A stretch of DNA of 64,000 bases from SZUA-547 sp963669265 (GTDB lineage: Bacteria; Pseudomonadota; Alphaproteobacteria; Rhodobacterales; Rhodobacteraceae): the NCBI GenBank assembly GCA_963669265.1, contig OY769916.1, positions 2,108,001-2,172,000 on the forward strand. Reading direction: 5' to 3'. The position numbers and the translations under genes were made by a program. Each line of letters begins with the position of its first letter. The stretch's first letter is position 1. Below the pieces are notes generated by a model that did not search any database, had not been told where the DNA came from, and was given only the letters and a program-made list of their open reading frames with translations. Positions 8,262 to 16,463 of this stretch are shown here, in pieces.

Positions 8262-9557
8262 TCATTCCCGCTTGGTCGGGTTCTGGAACTCCGTGCCCCG
8301 CTCCGCATTGAAATCGGTATAGATCTTGTCGATCACCGGCAGCACAGCCGGTTCGATCCCGTCCGTCACCCATTCCGGGGTCTGATAGCGCTCGCCGCCC
8401 TCGGCGATCTGTTTCTCCTCCAGCGGCGGCGGCGGGTAATTATACGGCGACACGGCGGCGAGGCGGGTGCGGATCTCCTCCTTCGTGACATTCCAGACCA
8501 TGAAATCCGTCGCCAGATCGAGCGGCCCGTAATAGGTCTCTCGAATCCCGTCCACCATCTGAGGCAGCGTGTCGGGATCATTGGTGAAATGGTAGGCCAC
8601 GGCCAGCCTCGGCTGCGTCACCGACATCACCTTTCCGAACATCGGCGCGGAGGTGTGGATCAGCGTGCTCGCGTTCAGCGCCTCTTGCTGGGAGAACCCG
8701 TAATACTTCTCCCACATCAGCGTCGGGAAGAACGCCTCATGGATCGAGATGTCGGAGTTCTTGGTGTGCTCGGTCCACCATTTATTGGGCACCGTGTCGC
8801 TGGAATAGGAGAATTTCAGCCCGTTCCACTCCAGAATGAAGCTGACCGACTGCTCGAAATGGATGGCCGGGATCGTCTTGATGACGACGCCATTCTCTTC
8901 GTAGATCACGTTGTTGACCTTCGACCAGTCGAACTCATGCACGTTCAGCGCCCAGGCCCCGGTGTCGATGGTCCCGACCAGCGTGCCCTGCATCCAGGCC
9001 CACATCTTTTGCATGTGCTCCATCGAGGCTTTCATGCCCCAGTCGGGATTCGTGCCGCCGCCGCCCGGCCCCCAGACATCGATACCGCCGGCGCGGTTGT
9101 TCTGCGGCCCATAGACCCAAAAGGCCGGAAGGTCGCCCATATGGTCCATGTGAAGATGGCCGATGAACACCTTGTTGACGTAATCAAGCGGGATGCCGAG
9201 CGACCAGAGACGCTCGGTCGAGCCGGTTCCCATGTCGAAGATGAACTTGTCGCCATTGCCGAGTTCGACGAGGAAACACGCCGCGCCCTGATTGAGGCTG
9301 GGCACGGGCATGCCGGAGCCGCAGGCGATGACCCGCATTTCATCCGGGCCCAGATCTTCGGTGCCGGGATAATAGACCCTGCGATCCTCCGTCGCGCCGG
9401 TCCGCGAGTAGCGCGCAGCATGCGGCGTGGGCGGTTTCTGTTCAGCGGCGGTCGCCGGGCCGGGCGCCAGCGAGAGTTCCAGCCCCGCTGCGCCGGCCAG
9501 CAGAAATGCCGCCGCGCCGAGAAAAGCTGCGCCTGCGAGTGTTCGAATATGCTTCAT
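8262..9557 (-). CDS. Exported metallo-beta-lactamase-fold hydrolase
   Basis: 431 residues with a signal peptide ending around AAA-EQ near residue 39, so probably periplasmic. The MBL metal motif is HLHMDHMGD with H134, H136, D138 and H139; an earlier FDMGTGSTER stretch and a later YSSDTVPN complete the fold, as in the RNase Z/arylsulfatase-like branch. Proteins of this layout (HLHMDHMGDLPAFWVYGPQNN) are sometimes annotated as GntH-like MBL hydrolases, but no guanitoxin genes are nearby and I do not assign that role. It is divergent from the AraC regulator at 9688, which may control it. Confidence 0.8.
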   Translation of the reverse strand: MKHIRTLAGAAFLGAAAFLLAGAAGLELSLAPGPATAAEQKPPTPHAARYSRTGATEDRRVYYPGTEDLGPDEMRVIACGSGMPVPSLNQGAACFLVELGNGDKFIFDMGTGSTERLWSLGIPLDYVNKVFIGHLHMDHMGDLPAFWVYGPQNNRAGGIDVWGPGGGGTNPDWGMKASMEHMQKMWAWMQGTLVGTIDTGAWALNVHEFDWSKVNNVIYEENGVVIKTIPAIHFEQSVSFILEWNGLKFSYSSDTVPNKWWTEHTKNSDISIHEAFFPTLMWEKYYGFSQQEALNASTLIHTSAPMFGKVMSVTQPRLAVAYHFTNDPDTLPQMVDGIRETYYGPLDLATDFMVWNVTKEEIRTRLAAVSPYNYPPPPLEEKQIAEGGERYQTPEWVTDGIEPAVLPVIDKIYTDFNAERGTEFQNPTKRE

Positions 9558-9687
9558 CGGGTCACCTGTTCGTCGTCCGCGCCTCCGCGCGATCCCTAAA
9601 AACCGTATCAGTTTTCAGGTTAGAGTTGATCCCGGCGCATGCGTGATCGAAAATCGGCAAACCTTCGACGCAAGCGGACGAAATCGC

Positions 9688-10617
9688 ATGAAATTGATCT
9701 TCGACGATTTCGAGGTCTACCGAGAGGCCGCTCTGGGCTGGGGGCTGGAGTTCACCCAGCTCGACAGCGGCCCGTTCAACGGCGTCCTGCGGCAGGTTGT
9801 GGCGCCGAAAGTCGCCCTGACCCATTTCAGCCTGGATCGGCACTTCTACCAGCGGGGGCGGATCAGCGCGCCGGGCCGGACCTTCGCGATCTTTCTCAAC
9901 CGCGTCACCCCAATGCGCTGGCGCAACAGCCCTGCGGTGGATTCAGACACGCTGGTGATCTTCCCGCCGGACGGTGCGCTGGACGCGCTGACCTATCCCG
10001 GATTCGACGCGGTCTCGATCTCCATCGATCAGGCCTTCCTGCACGCCGTCAGCCAGCTTTGCGATCTAGAGCGAAGCTTTGAGGCCATTCCCGATCATGC
10101 GGCGAATTTCCAGACCGACGGCCGTGTCATCGACGCCTTGCGGGTCGCGGTTCGAACGCTGTTCACCATGTCGGAACTGGCGGCGGGCGACGCCTATCGG
10201 CGCGAGGTGGAAGGCGACATCGCCCGACTGATCCTGCAGGCGGTCGCCGCACAACCTCAAAACGGCGCGCGCGCCAGTCACCGCAAACGGGACCGCGCAT
10301 TCAGCGCCGCGCTGGAATTGATCGACGCGGCGGCGATCCCGCCAACCGTCCCGGATCTCTGCAAGCGCGTCGGCGCTAGCGAGCGGACTTTGCGATACGC
10401 GTTCCGGGAGCGCCTCGGCGTCTCACCCAAGCAGTATCTCAACGCCCACCGGCTGAAGCGCGTCCGGCGGCGCCTGCGCGACGCGCCGCCCGGCGCCTCC
10501 CCGGTTCAGGATATCGCCGCGCGGTTCGGCTACTGGCACACCGGCCAGTTCGCCGCCGATTACAAGCGCATGTTTGGGGAGTTGCCATCTGAAACCCTGG
10601 GTCGCGGAGCCGGATGA
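9688..10617 (+). CDS. AraC-family transcriptional regulator
   Basis: 309 residues from the ATG at 9688. The N-terminal 200 residues are an effector-binding/dimerisation region of the AraC_binding_2 type; the C-terminus carries two helix-turn-helix motifs (VPDLCKRVGASERTLRYAFRERLGVSPKQYL and VQDIAARFGYWHTGQFAADYKRMFGELPSET are interpreted as helices 1-2 and 3-4). It is divergent from the exported MBL hydrolase across 130 bases with A/T-rich stretches, the usual layout for a local regulator and its target. The inducer is not predictable. Confidence 0.88.
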   Translation: MKLIFDDFEVYREAALGWGLEFTQLDSGPFNGVLRQVVAPKVALTHFSLDRHFYQRGRISAPGRTFAIFLNRVTPMRWRNSPAVDSDTLVIFPPDGALDALTYPGFDAVSISIDQAFLHAVSQLCDLERSFEAIPDHAANFQTDGRVIDALRVAVRTLFTMSELAAGDAYRREVEGDIARLILQAVAAQPQNGARASHRKRDRAFSAALELIDAAAIPPTVPDLCKRVGASERTLRYAFRERLGVSPKQYLNAHRLKRVRRRLRDAPPGASPVQDIAARFGYWHTGQFAADYKRMFGELPSETLGRGAG

Positions 10618-10702
10618 AGACCAGACCATCCCGGCGTTGCTCCGCTCAGATGTTCTGCTATTGTTCCAACTGAGTTTCAGACCACGATGGAGGGACGCCG
10701 CG

Positions 10703-11101
10703 ATGATCAAGGGGAGCTGTTGTTGCCGGGCGGTGCAGTTTGAACTGCTGTCCGAGCCCACGATGATGGGCACTTGTCACTGCTCCCGTTGCCGAAAGTT
10801 GGGCGCGAGCACCTTCGTGTTCATCAAGAAAGCGGATCTCAAATGGGTTCAGGGGCGTGAGCATGTCACTTTGTTCCAGCCCACTCCGCCGTATAAGTAC
10901 GGCCGGTGTTTCTGCGGAATCTGCGGCTCATCGCTCGGTGAGATTCTGTCGGATTCGGAGAGTTTTCCGATTGCGGCGAACGCCATCGACAGCGATTTGG
11001 CGATCCGGAACCAGTTTCATGAGTTTGTCGCCGAGAAGCCCGCCTGGAGCGAGATTTGCGACGGCGCAAAGCAGTTTGACGGGCATCCGCCGACGCCTTA
11101 G
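10703..11101 (+). CDS. GFA family (CENP-V/GFA zinc-binding) protein
   Basis: 132 residues starting at ATG 10703 with GGAGGGA upstream. Zinc-binding cysteines are arranged as in the glutathione-dependent formaldehyde-activating enzyme family: C6/C8 in GSCCCRAV, C25/C27/C30 in TCHCSRCRK, and a CFCGICGSS cluster near residue 75. Most members are not formaldehyde enzymes and lack a proven reaction, so only the fold is called. It starts 85 bases after the AraC gene on the same strand and might be read with it. Confidence 0.88.
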   Translation: MIKGSCCCRAVQFELLSEPTMMGTCHCSRCRKLGASTFVFIKKADLKWVQGREHVTLFQPTPPYKYGRCFCGICGSSLGEILSDSESFPIAANAIDSDLAIRNQFHEFVAEKPAWSEICDGAKQFDGHPPTP

Positions 11102-11139
11102 AGGTTCGGGACTTGGTTTCGCAAAGAAAGCGCGCCTGA

Positions 11140-12762
11140 TCAGGTTTTCGCCTTCTTGATCTGATGCACCGACTCCTCGGCGAACTCTTTGGCGGCGCCG
11201 GCGCTCGCGATGGTGGCGACCGCGATATCCTCGCCAAGCGCGACCCCTTTGGCGACCGCTTCGTAGGAACTGGCGGCATCCGCGAGGCCTCCGCCGGCGA
11301 TACCCGCCAAGCTGACCGCGCCCTTGACGCCTTTGTTGATGATTTTTTGCGCAGTGCCGTTCTTCCGCAGTTTCCCGAGCCTGTCCTTGATCTCCGGAAG
11401 CGTCTTTTCGACATCGCGCAGAAGCATGGACAGGTCGTGCGCGTGGGCCAGGTCATGGGTCACAAACTTCCGGCTGTTCGCCAGTTTGACTTTCATCGCG
11501 ACGAAGTTTTTCGGCTTTTCGCGTGTATCGTTTTCAACCTGTTGAATGATGCGCTCGATCGGCTCTGCGAATTTCTCATGTTTTTCAACAGACTTCAGCA
11601 AAACGTCCGTCAGTTTCTGAAGCTTGAAATACAGGTATTTCGACTCCAGTTCGATATCCTCAAGATCGGCCAGCGCCCCGTCGATCGTCGGGAATATCTC
11701 CGCCCCGATCAAGGCCTCCAACGCCGAGAAGCCGGTCTCAGACGCCGAGAAGCCGGTCTCAGACGCGCCATGCGCCCACTTGTTCTCTTTTCCAATCTTT
11801 ATGAACGAGATCTCCAACGCCTTGAGATGTTTCTTCAGGCTTTTGAGCTTCTTCGAGATGTTCCGCACATGCTCATGAATCTGGTTGCTCAAGCCGACCG
11901 CGGACCTGATCGCCGCGTATATCGCAAATGGTTGAGCGCCCGGCAGGAACACCGCCGCCACGCTCAAGGGCAGGACCGCGCTGTTGATGGCGATTTTGGC
12001 CTTCCGCTTCTTCGCTTTCTTACGATAGATCGCAACGATCTCTTTGTTCAGGCTAAGGCTCTTGATCACCTTGTCAGGGACTTTTTGGTGCAGCGCTTCA
12101 AGCTCGCCGAGATGCGTCTCTAGAATTTCGACGGCCAGCCTCTCGGTTTTGGCCGGCTTTTTGTCGCGCCATTCGTCAAATAGTTCGATCAACGCCTTTC
12201 CACATTTTTCGGCCTGATTTTCGAAGGCGATGCTGTACTGCATTTGCAGCATGCCAAGGGCATTGTTTTCGTCAGTTTCCTGCGCGAAGACTTCCAGAAT
12301 CTCCCGCTTTATCGGAATGCGCGTCTTCGGGTAGCTGCCGTATTCCTTCTTGACGATCTTGTGGATGGCGCGTCCGAAGTCTTGCTTGTAGACGACGCGC
12401 ATTTTCTGGCCGAATTTCATGGATTTGCTGATGTCGTCGTCGATCAGGTGCTCAAGTTCATCCAGGTCGTCGAGGATCGCGTTTTTTCTCTGCGGGAACC
12501 CGGTGAACCCTCTCCTCGCGGCCTTGCGCGCGTTCTCCACCGCGACTTGCAGCGCTTCCAGACTGTCGATGAGGTCGCTGAGGGAGTTGCTGCGGATCGC
12601 CCGGTGATAGGCCTTTATCTTCAGTCCCATTCCGCCGGCGTCGCGCGGGCGCGGCGGCGTCTCACTTGGCCAGGCGGACCGCCACCACCGGCCGGTCAAT
12701 GCAGGCTTTGGTCGTTTTCTGCGTTCTCTGGCCGTGAAGTCCTTGAAAGTCCTCTTCAACAT
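11140..12762 (-). CDS. Large, mostly helical protein of unknown function
   Basis: About 540 residues from ATG 12762, which has GGGGG 6 bases upstream; in-frame ATG 12786 and ATG 12630 are alternatives, and helical coding character is clearest from 12630 onward. I do not recognise a family. It is rich in Lys/Glu/Leu with long amphipathic helices, a hydrophobic stretch near residues 256-291 (INSAVLPLSVAAVFLPG and on) flanked by Lys-rich coiled segments, and a second Gly/Ala-rich hydrophobic segment near the C-terminus (GAVSLAGIAGGGLADAAS). No signal peptide. A hydrophobic hairpin between coiled coils recalls alpha-pore-forming proteins, but that is only a structural analogy. Confidence 0.65.
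   Translation of the reverse strand: MLKRTFKDFTARERRKRPKPALTGRWWRSAWPSETPPRPRDAGGMGLKIKAYHRAIRSNSLSDLIDSLEALQVAVENARKAARRGFTGFPQRKNAILDDLDELEHLIDDDISKSMKFGQKMRVVYKQDFGRAIHKIVKKEYGSYPKTRIPIKREILEVFAQETDENNALGMLQMQYSIAFENQAEKCGKALIELFDEWRDKKPAKTERLAVEILETHLGELEALHQKVPDKVIKSLSLNKEIVAIYRKKAKKRKAKIAINSAVLPLSVAAVFLPGAQPFAIYAAIRSAVGLSNQIHEHVRNISKKLKSLKKHLKALEISFIKIGKENKWAHGASETGFSASETGFSALEALIGAEIFPTIDGALADLEDIELESKYLYFKLQKLTDVLLKSVEKHEKFAEPIERIIQQVENDTREKPKNFVAMKVKLANSRKFVTHDLAHAHDLSMLLRDVEKTLPEIKDRLGKLRKNGTAQKIINKGVKGAVSLAGIAGGGLADAASSYEAVAKGVALGEDIAVATIASAGAAKEFAEESVHQIKKAKT
11723..11764 (-). repeat. 21-base tandem duplication inside the helical unknown gene
   Basis: Two perfect copies of a 21-base unit (11723-11743 and 11744-11764) encode SETGFSA twice in frame. 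It looks like a recent slippage duplication in a linker between helical segments. Confidence 0.9.
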
Positions 12763-12950
12763 CGTCAGCCCCCGCCCTCGCGACATCGGCAGCCTACCAG
12801 ATTTCGTCACGCCCGGATCGCCGGTTCGGACGGGACGCGCCCGGTGTGGGTAATCGGCGAATCTGTCTCCATTCCGCCACGCTGGCGCGCCTTTGGATCG
12901 GGTGCGCCCCCCGCCCCTGTCTTGTTAAAATTCCGTCGCAGGATTACTAT

Positions 12951-13031
12951 ATGCCCCGGTGCACAGACGGTTATGGGGCCATCATCGCGTTCCTTGGCTT
13001 CGCCGTCTTTATAGGAGGACCAGAATTCTGA
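12951..13031 (+). CDS. Candidate 26-codon leader ORF coupled to rsfS
   Basis: An ATG with AGGA 7 bases upstream opens a 26-residue ORF containing a hydrophobic core (GAIIAFLGFAVFIGG). Its TGA stop (13029-13031) overlaps the CTG that appears to start rsfS, as CTGA, and its codons cover the rsfS ribosome site at 13013-13018. The layout is that of translational coupling. The peptide could be incidental. Coding status is inferred from position and ribosome site only. Confidence 0.4.
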   Translation: MPRCTDGYGAIIAFLGFAVFIGGPEF

Positions 13032-13462
13032 CCGACCGAACGCAGTCGAGCGGCCTGTCCGCTCAGACCGTCGAGAGCCCGGCTGTAAGCGCCAGGGCGT
13101 CCGACGACGCCGAGAGCAAAGCTCTCCTAACCCTCATTCTCGACTCGCTGGATCAGGACAAGGCCGAAGAGGTCGCGTCCATCGACCTGCGTGGCAAATC
13201 ATCCGTGGCTGATCATATGGTGATCGCCTCGGGCCGGTCCGCGCGGCAGGTGTCCTCGATCTCGGAAAAGCTGGTCGAGCGCGTGAAGGCCTCTGGCCGC
13301 AAGACGCGGGTGGAGGGCAAAGAGGCCGGCGATTGGGTGCTGATCGACGCGGGCGATGTGATCGTCCACGTGTTCCGCCCGGAAGTCCGCGAATTCTATC
13401 AGCTTGAGAAGATGTGGATGACCGCGCCGGATATGAGCGCAAGGACCGTCGGCTCGGCCTGA
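13028..13462 (+). CDS. rsfS: Ribosomal silencing factor RsfS
   Basis: About 144 residues. RsfS binds uL14 on the 50S subunit and blocks subunit joining in starvation. The core is unmistakable: DKAEEVASIDLRGKSSVADHMVIASGRS is spread over residues 40-68, then GDWVLIDAGDVIVHVFRPEVREFYQLEKMW. No in-frame ATG, GTG or TTG exists between a GTG at 12959 and the core. AGGAGG at 13013-13018 lies 6 bases before ATT 13025 and 9 bases before CTG 13028; CTG fits the MTDR-like N-terminus of relatives, so I place the start there. rlmH follows 20 bases on, as usual. Confidence 0.88.
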   Translation: MTDRTQSSGLSAQTVESPAVSARASDDAESKALLTLILDSLDQDKAEEVASIDLRGKSSVADHMVIASGRSARQVSSISEKLVERVKASGRKTRVEGKEAGDWVLIDAGDVIVHVFRPEVREFYQLEKMWMTAPDMSARTVGSA

Positions 13463-13482
13463 GCGCCGCGCCGTAAGCCCTG

Positions 13483-13953
13483 TTGAAGCTCTCGATTCTC
13501 GCCGTGGGCCGTCTACGAGGCGGCCCCGAGAAAACCCTTGTCGACGATTATCTGAACCGGTTCGACGCCACGGGACGGCCCCTGGCCTTGGGTCCCGCGC
13601 GCGTTGTCGAGGTCGAAGACAAGCGCCGCCGGGGCAAGGACGCGGAGGCGGATCTCCTGATCTCCCAGATACCCGCGGGCGCCGCCGCCATCGCCCTGGA
13701 CGAACGCGGAAAGACCCTTTCAAGCCCGGATCTCGCCAAGCTGCTCGCTCGCCTGCGCGACGAGGGCCGGCCGGAGGCGTGCCTACTGATCGGCGGCGCC
13801 GACGGGCATGGCCGCGCCGTGCTCGACCGGGCGGACAGCAAACTTTCGCTCGGCCTGATGGTCTGGCCCCATATGCTGGTTCGCGTGATGCTGGCTGAGC
13901 AGCTTTACCGCGCGGCCTCCATTCTGGCCCGCTCCCCCTATCATCGCGCCTGA
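13483..13953 (+). CDS. rlmH: 23S rRNA (pseudouridine1915-N3)-methyltransferase
   Basis: 156 residues. RlmH is a small SPOUT methyltransferase using SAM to methylate pseudouridine 1915 of 23S rRNA. The SAM-binding knot is visible as ALDERGKTLSS, LLIGGADGHG and the C-terminal EQLYRAASILARSPYHRA, and the length matches the family. Start is TTG 13483 with no strong ribosome site; it lies 20 bases after rsfS, so coupling is likely. The pairing of the two 50S-directed genes is conserved in many bacteria. Confidence 0.95.
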   Translation: MKLSILAVGRLRGGPEKTLVDDYLNRFDATGRPLALGPARVVEVEDKRRRGKDAEADLLISQIPAGAAAIALDERGKTLSSPDLAKLLARLRDEGRPEACLLIGGADGHGRAVLDRADSKLSLGLMVWPHMLVRVMLAEQLYRAASILARSPYHRA

Positions 13954-13995
13954 CGCGCAACACAGCGCCATCACGACCCTGTGAGATCGGTGAAT

Positions 13996-14027
13996 CGCCG
14001 CCTTCTTGGGCTTGGCGGCGCGCCGCC
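13996..14027 (+). terminator. Alternative GC hairpins after rlmH
   Basis: CGCCGCC (13996-14002) can pair with GGCGGCG (14014-14020) across an 11-base loop, or GGCGGCG can pair with the following CGCCGCC (14021-14027). The two pairings exclude each other. They lie 40-75 bases after rlmH with no T-run, so termination is only a guess. Confidence 0.35.
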
Positions 14028-14123
14028 GCGGTCTATATTTCGACTGTTCGGTTCAGTATGAGCCGCGCGCCGTCCCGTAACCACGTGCAGTAAACACCGC
14101 CCCGCGATCGCAAAGGAACGCTC

Positions 14124-14780
14124 ATGCCGCTTCAGGACAAGCTCGACGAAATCAAGGCCAATTTTAAAAAACAGGCCCCGGCGGACGTCATCGCCACGAT
14201 GGAAAAGGCGACGCAGGAGCTGATCGACTCCGGCCAGCATCTGAACGCCCCGAAAGTCGGCGAGACCTTCCCGGACTTCGCTCTGCCGAACCAGAACGGC
14301 GAGATCGTCAAGCTGGCCGACTTGCTGGCCAAGGGACCGGTCGTGGTCAGCTTCTTCCGCGGCCTCTGGTGCCCCTATTGCAATACCGAGCTGCTGGCGC
14401 TGCAGGACGCCAACGCTGAAATCGAAGCGTTGGGCGGAAGCGTGGTTCTGATCTCGCCGCAGACGACGGAGTTCTCCGCCAAGACCGTCAAGCAGCACAA
14501 ACTGGGATTCGACGCGCTCTCAGACGCGGGCAACGCCTTCGCCAGATCTCTGGGCACCGTGTTCAAGCTGCCGGACGACGTGAAGGCGATCTACCAGCAT
14601 TTCGGCATCGATATGCCCGCCCATAACGGCGACGACAGTTGGGATCTGCCGATGCCCGCGCGCTTCGCCATCGGGCAGGACGGAATCGTGCTTTGGGCCG
14701 ACATCAACCCGGATTACACGCACCGCCCTGATCCGTCAGAGACCATCGCTGCTCTGAAGGCGGTTAAGAACGCCGCCTGA
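14124..14780 (+). CDS. Peroxiredoxin-like thioredoxin-fold protein (AhpC/TSA type)
   Basis: 218 residues, cytoplasmic by sequence. A helical N-terminus (1-40) precedes an AhpC/TSA domain from about 44. The active site is RGLWCPYCNTEL with C83 and C86, a CxxC arrangement typical of the peroxiredoxin-like class rather than the TxxC of classical peroxiredoxins. It probably reduces peroxides or disulfides, with the partner unknown. The ATG has GGAACG upstream. It forms its own unit between rlmH and gpmI, which is an insertion relative to the usual rlmH-gpmI neighbourhood. Confidence 0.85.
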   Translation: MPLQDKLDEIKANFKKQAPADVIATMEKATQELIDSGQHLNAPKVGETFPDFALPNQNGEIVKLADLLAKGPVVVSFFRGLWCPYCNTELLALQDANAEIEALGGSVVLISPQTTEFSAKTVKQHKLGFDALSDAGNAFARSLGTVFKLPDDVKAIYQHFGIDMPAHNGDDSWDLPMPARFAIGQDGIVLWADINPDYTHRPDPSETIAALKAVKNAA

Positions 14781-14819
14781 TCTCCCCCCGCGAGCCCCCT
14801 CTCGCAATCAGGCGTCACC

Positions 14820-14850
14820 TCGCCCGCTCTGGACCCCCCGGAGCGGGCGA
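14820..14850 (+). terminator. Hairpin downstream of the peroxiredoxin-like gene
   Basis: Ten-base perfect arms TCGCCCGCTC (14820-14829) and GAGCGGGCGA (14841-14850) flank an 11-base loop, 40 bases after the stop codon. It is followed by TCTATTGTCT, only weakly T-rich. Confidence 0.6.
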
Positions 14851-14890
14851 TCTATTGTCTGCGGGCCGCTAGAATTTCCCGGGGACCCAC

Positions 14891-16456
14891 ATGTCCAATC
14901 AGACCTCAAGCGCTCCCAAACCGGTCGTGCTTTGCATCCTCGACGGCTGGGGTCTGAACCCGTCCGACGCGCACAACGCGGTGGCGCAGGCGGCGACGCC
15001 GAATTTCGACAGACTCTGGGCCGAAGCCCCCCACGCGACGCTGAAAACCAGCGGCGAAGACGTGGGCCTGCCCCCCGGACAGATGGGCAATTCCGAGGTC
15101 GGTCACACCAATATCGGCGCCGGCCGCGTGGTCTGGATGGACCTGCCGAAGATCAACCGCGCGATTGCGGATGGCGGTTTCGCCGCCAACGAAGAATTGC
15201 GCCGCTTCATCGACAAGATGAAGGAGAGCGGGGGAACCGCGCATGTCATGGGTCTGCTCAGCCCCGGCGGCGTACATTCCCATCAGGACCATATCGCCGA
15301 GACGGCGCGCCAGATCGCGGCCGCTGGCGTGCCGGTGGCGATCCACGCTTTCCTTGACGGGCGAGACACGCCGCCGAAAAGCGCGCGCGGCTATGTGGAG
15401 CGCTTCCTCGCCGATATCGCGGACGCGCCCGGCGCCGGTCTGGCGACGATCACAGGCCGGTTTTTTGCGATGGATCGAGACAATCGGTGGGAGCGCGTCT
15501 CCGCCGCGTTCGACGTCATCGTCAAGGGAGAGGGCGCGCATGCCGAGACCGGCGACGCGGCCATCGCCGCCGCCTATGACCGGGATGAGATCGACGAATT
15601 CGTCGCCCCGACGGCGATTGGGAGCTACGCGGGCGCAAAAGATGGCGACGGCGTGTTCTTCGCCAATTTCCGCGCCGACCGGGCGCGGGAGATCCTCGCC
15701 GCGCTCGCCGATCCGGAATTCGACGGGTTCGACGCCTCCGCAAGGCCGTCCTTCGCCGCCGTCGCGGGCATGGTCTCCTACTCCAACCGTCACGACACAT
15801 ACATGTCCGTGCTGTTCCCGCCCGAGGACATCGTCAACACGCTGGGCGCATGGGTCGAGGCCCATGGCAAGCGCCAGTTTCGCCTGGCCGAGACCGAGAA
15901 ATATCCCCATGTCACGTTCTTTCTGAACGGCGGCGTCGAGGATCCGTCGCCCGGCGAAGGGCGCTATATGGCGCCCAGCCCCAAGGTGAAGACCTATGAT
16001 CTGAAGCCGGAAATGTCGGCCGGCGAAGTCGCTGACCAACTGGTCGGCGCGATCCGGTCCGGCGAGCAGGATCTGGTGGTGGTCAATTTCGCCAACCCGG
16101 ACATGGTGGGCCATACCGGCGATTTAGCCGCCGCGATAAAGGCCTGCGAAGCGGTGGATCATGGCCTTGGACGGGCGCTGGCGGCGCTGGACGAGGTCGG
16201 TGGTGCGATCATCGTCACCGCCGATCACGGCAATTGCGAGATGATGCTCGACCGGGAGACGGGGGAGCCGCACACCGCGCACACGACGTTCCCGGTTCCG
16301 GTCATCGTCTACACCGCGCGGGCGGCGGATCGCCCGACGGCGCTGCGCGAGGGCGGACGGCTGGCCGATCTGGCGCCGACGGCTCTCGCCCTGATGGGCC
16401 TGCCCCAGCCCGCTGAAATGAGCGGCGTCTCGCTGCTCGAGAGCGGGACCGGCTAA
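14891..16456 (+). CDS. gpmI: 2,3-bisphosphoglycerate-independent phosphoglycerate mutase
   Basis: 521 residues. GpmI interconverts 3- and 2-phosphoglycerate in glycolysis/gluconeogenesis through a phosphoserine and two metal ions. Features are ILDGWGLNP near the N-terminus with a metal ligand Asp, nucleophile S68 in GQMGNSEVGH, FLDGRDTPP and GRFFAMDRDNRW in the transferase domain, and FANPDMVGHTG and TADHGNCE in the metal-binding C-terminus. Normal full length. The envC-like gene starts 7 bases after the stop, so gpmI, envC and ctpA probably form one operon. Confidence 0.97.
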   Translation: MSNQTSSAPKPVVLCILDGWGLNPSDAHNAVAQAATPNFDRLWAEAPHATLKTSGEDVGLPPGQMGNSEVGHTNIGAGRVVWMDLPKINRAIADGGFAANEELRRFIDKMKESGGTAHVMGLLSPGGVHSHQDHIAETARQIAAAGVPVAIHAFLDGRDTPPKSARGYVERFLADIADAPGAGLATITGRFFAMDRDNRWERVSAAFDVIVKGEGAHAETGDAAIAAAYDRDEIDEFVAPTAIGSYAGAKDGDGVFFANFRADRAREILAALADPEFDGFDASARPSFAAVAGMVSYSNRHDTYMSVLFPPEDIVNTLGAWVEAHGKRQFRLAETEKYPHVTFFLNGGVEDPSPGEGRYMAPSPKVKTYDLKPEMSAGEVADQLVGAIRSGEQDLVVVNFANPDMVGHTGDLAAAIKACEAVDHGLGRALAALDEVGGAIIVTADHGNCEMMLDRETGEPHTAHTTFPVPVIVYTARAADRPTALREGGRLADLAPTALALMGLPQPAEMSGVSLLESGTG

Positions 16457-16463
16457 GCACGGG

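Noticed and set aside
9427..9687. N-terminal extension of the AraC gene
   Set aside because: The 87 extra codons overlap the divergent MBL gene and look non-coding; the ATG at 9688 gives the normal domain.
14906..16114. 402-codon open frame on the strand opposite gpmI
   Set aside because: High-GC codon bias leaves antisense frames open; the plus strand encodes a full GpmI with all motifs.
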